This document shows positions 5,890 to 5,939 of a DNA stretch of 5,939 bases, piece after piece. Location: contig JAKDLQ010000144.1 of NCBI GenBank assembly GCA_030452775.1, positions 1 through 5,939 of the forward strand, in the 5' to 3' direction. The position numbers and the translations under genes are program-made. The notes under the pieces are model-generated. The model searched no databases. It saw only the letters and a program-made list of their open reading frames with translations, and was not told the origin of the DNA. How positions within the stretch are numbered: the first letter of the stretch is position 1; each line of letters begins with the position of its first letter. The DNA comes from Micrococcales bacterium (lineage in GTDB: Bacteria; Actinomycetota; Actinomycetes; Actinomycetales; Dermatophilaceae).

Positions 5890-5939
5890 GGTTTTCTCAC
5901 CAGGGGTGAGCGTGAGCGTCTGAGGGGCCTGTGATGTCA
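5890..5939 (+). other. Sequence beyond the EamA truncation: hairpin and possible start of a new gene
   Basis: The 50 bases after the premature stop contain a perfect hairpin, CTCACC-AGG-GGTGAG (5896-5910). They also contain GAGGGG (5922-5927) placed 6 nt before an ATG at 5934-5936, followed by TCA at the window edge. This is the arrangement expected for a new gene starting here. A transposase of an inserted element is one explanation, but no family can be named from two codons and no terminal inverted repeat can be confirmed. Confidence 0.3.

Overview
The window is high-G+C DNA with strong G/C bias at third codon positions and several GTG starts. This fits an actinobacterium, probably in the Micrococcales (an Intrasporangiaceae-like genus is my guess, not something the sequence proves). 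The presence of CobF (precorrin-6A synthase), together with cobyric acid synthase, points to adenosylcobalamin synthesis by the CobG/CobF ('aerobic') route.

Left half (1-3539, plus strand): a compact three-gene run. A PadR-family repressor (its 5' end probably lies outside the window) is followed after 10 bp by cobQ (cobyric acid synthase, GTG start at 679). cobQ overlaps the next gene by 4 bp (GTGA, 2163-2166). That gene encodes a CobF-type precorrin-6A synthase continuously fused to a C-terminal GNAT acetyltransferase domain. The spacing suggests one transcript. No cobalamin riboswitch is visible, and any such element would lie upstream of base 1.

Middle (3491-4192, minus strand): a SprT-like zinc metalloprotease-fold protein with a zinc-ribbon-like Cys/His cluster and a probable SH3/KOW-like tail. 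It converges on the cob operon and overlaps it by 49 bp. A perfect 16-bp palindrome sits in the overlap in the same codon phase on both strands, so both proteins contain the peptide ARIRA there. A gene-free stretch of about 350 bp (4193-4542) then separates the SprT gene from a divergently oriented gene.

Right part (4543-5939, plus strand): a two-domain universal stress protein whose first domain has lost its nucleotide-binding glycine loop while the second keeps it. It is followed by a strong hairpin terminator. Next comes the N-terminal third of an EamA/DMT-family membrane transporter, which stops abruptly at 5889. The sequence after the stop does not resemble the family in any frame. It holds a short hairpin and a well-spaced Shine-Dalgarno plus ATG at the extreme right end, consistent with the gene being interrupted, possibly by a mobile element.

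No RNA genes, CRISPR arrays or complete mobile elements were seen. The most unusual feature is the CobF-GNAT fusion. The rest is largely ordinary chromosomal content.
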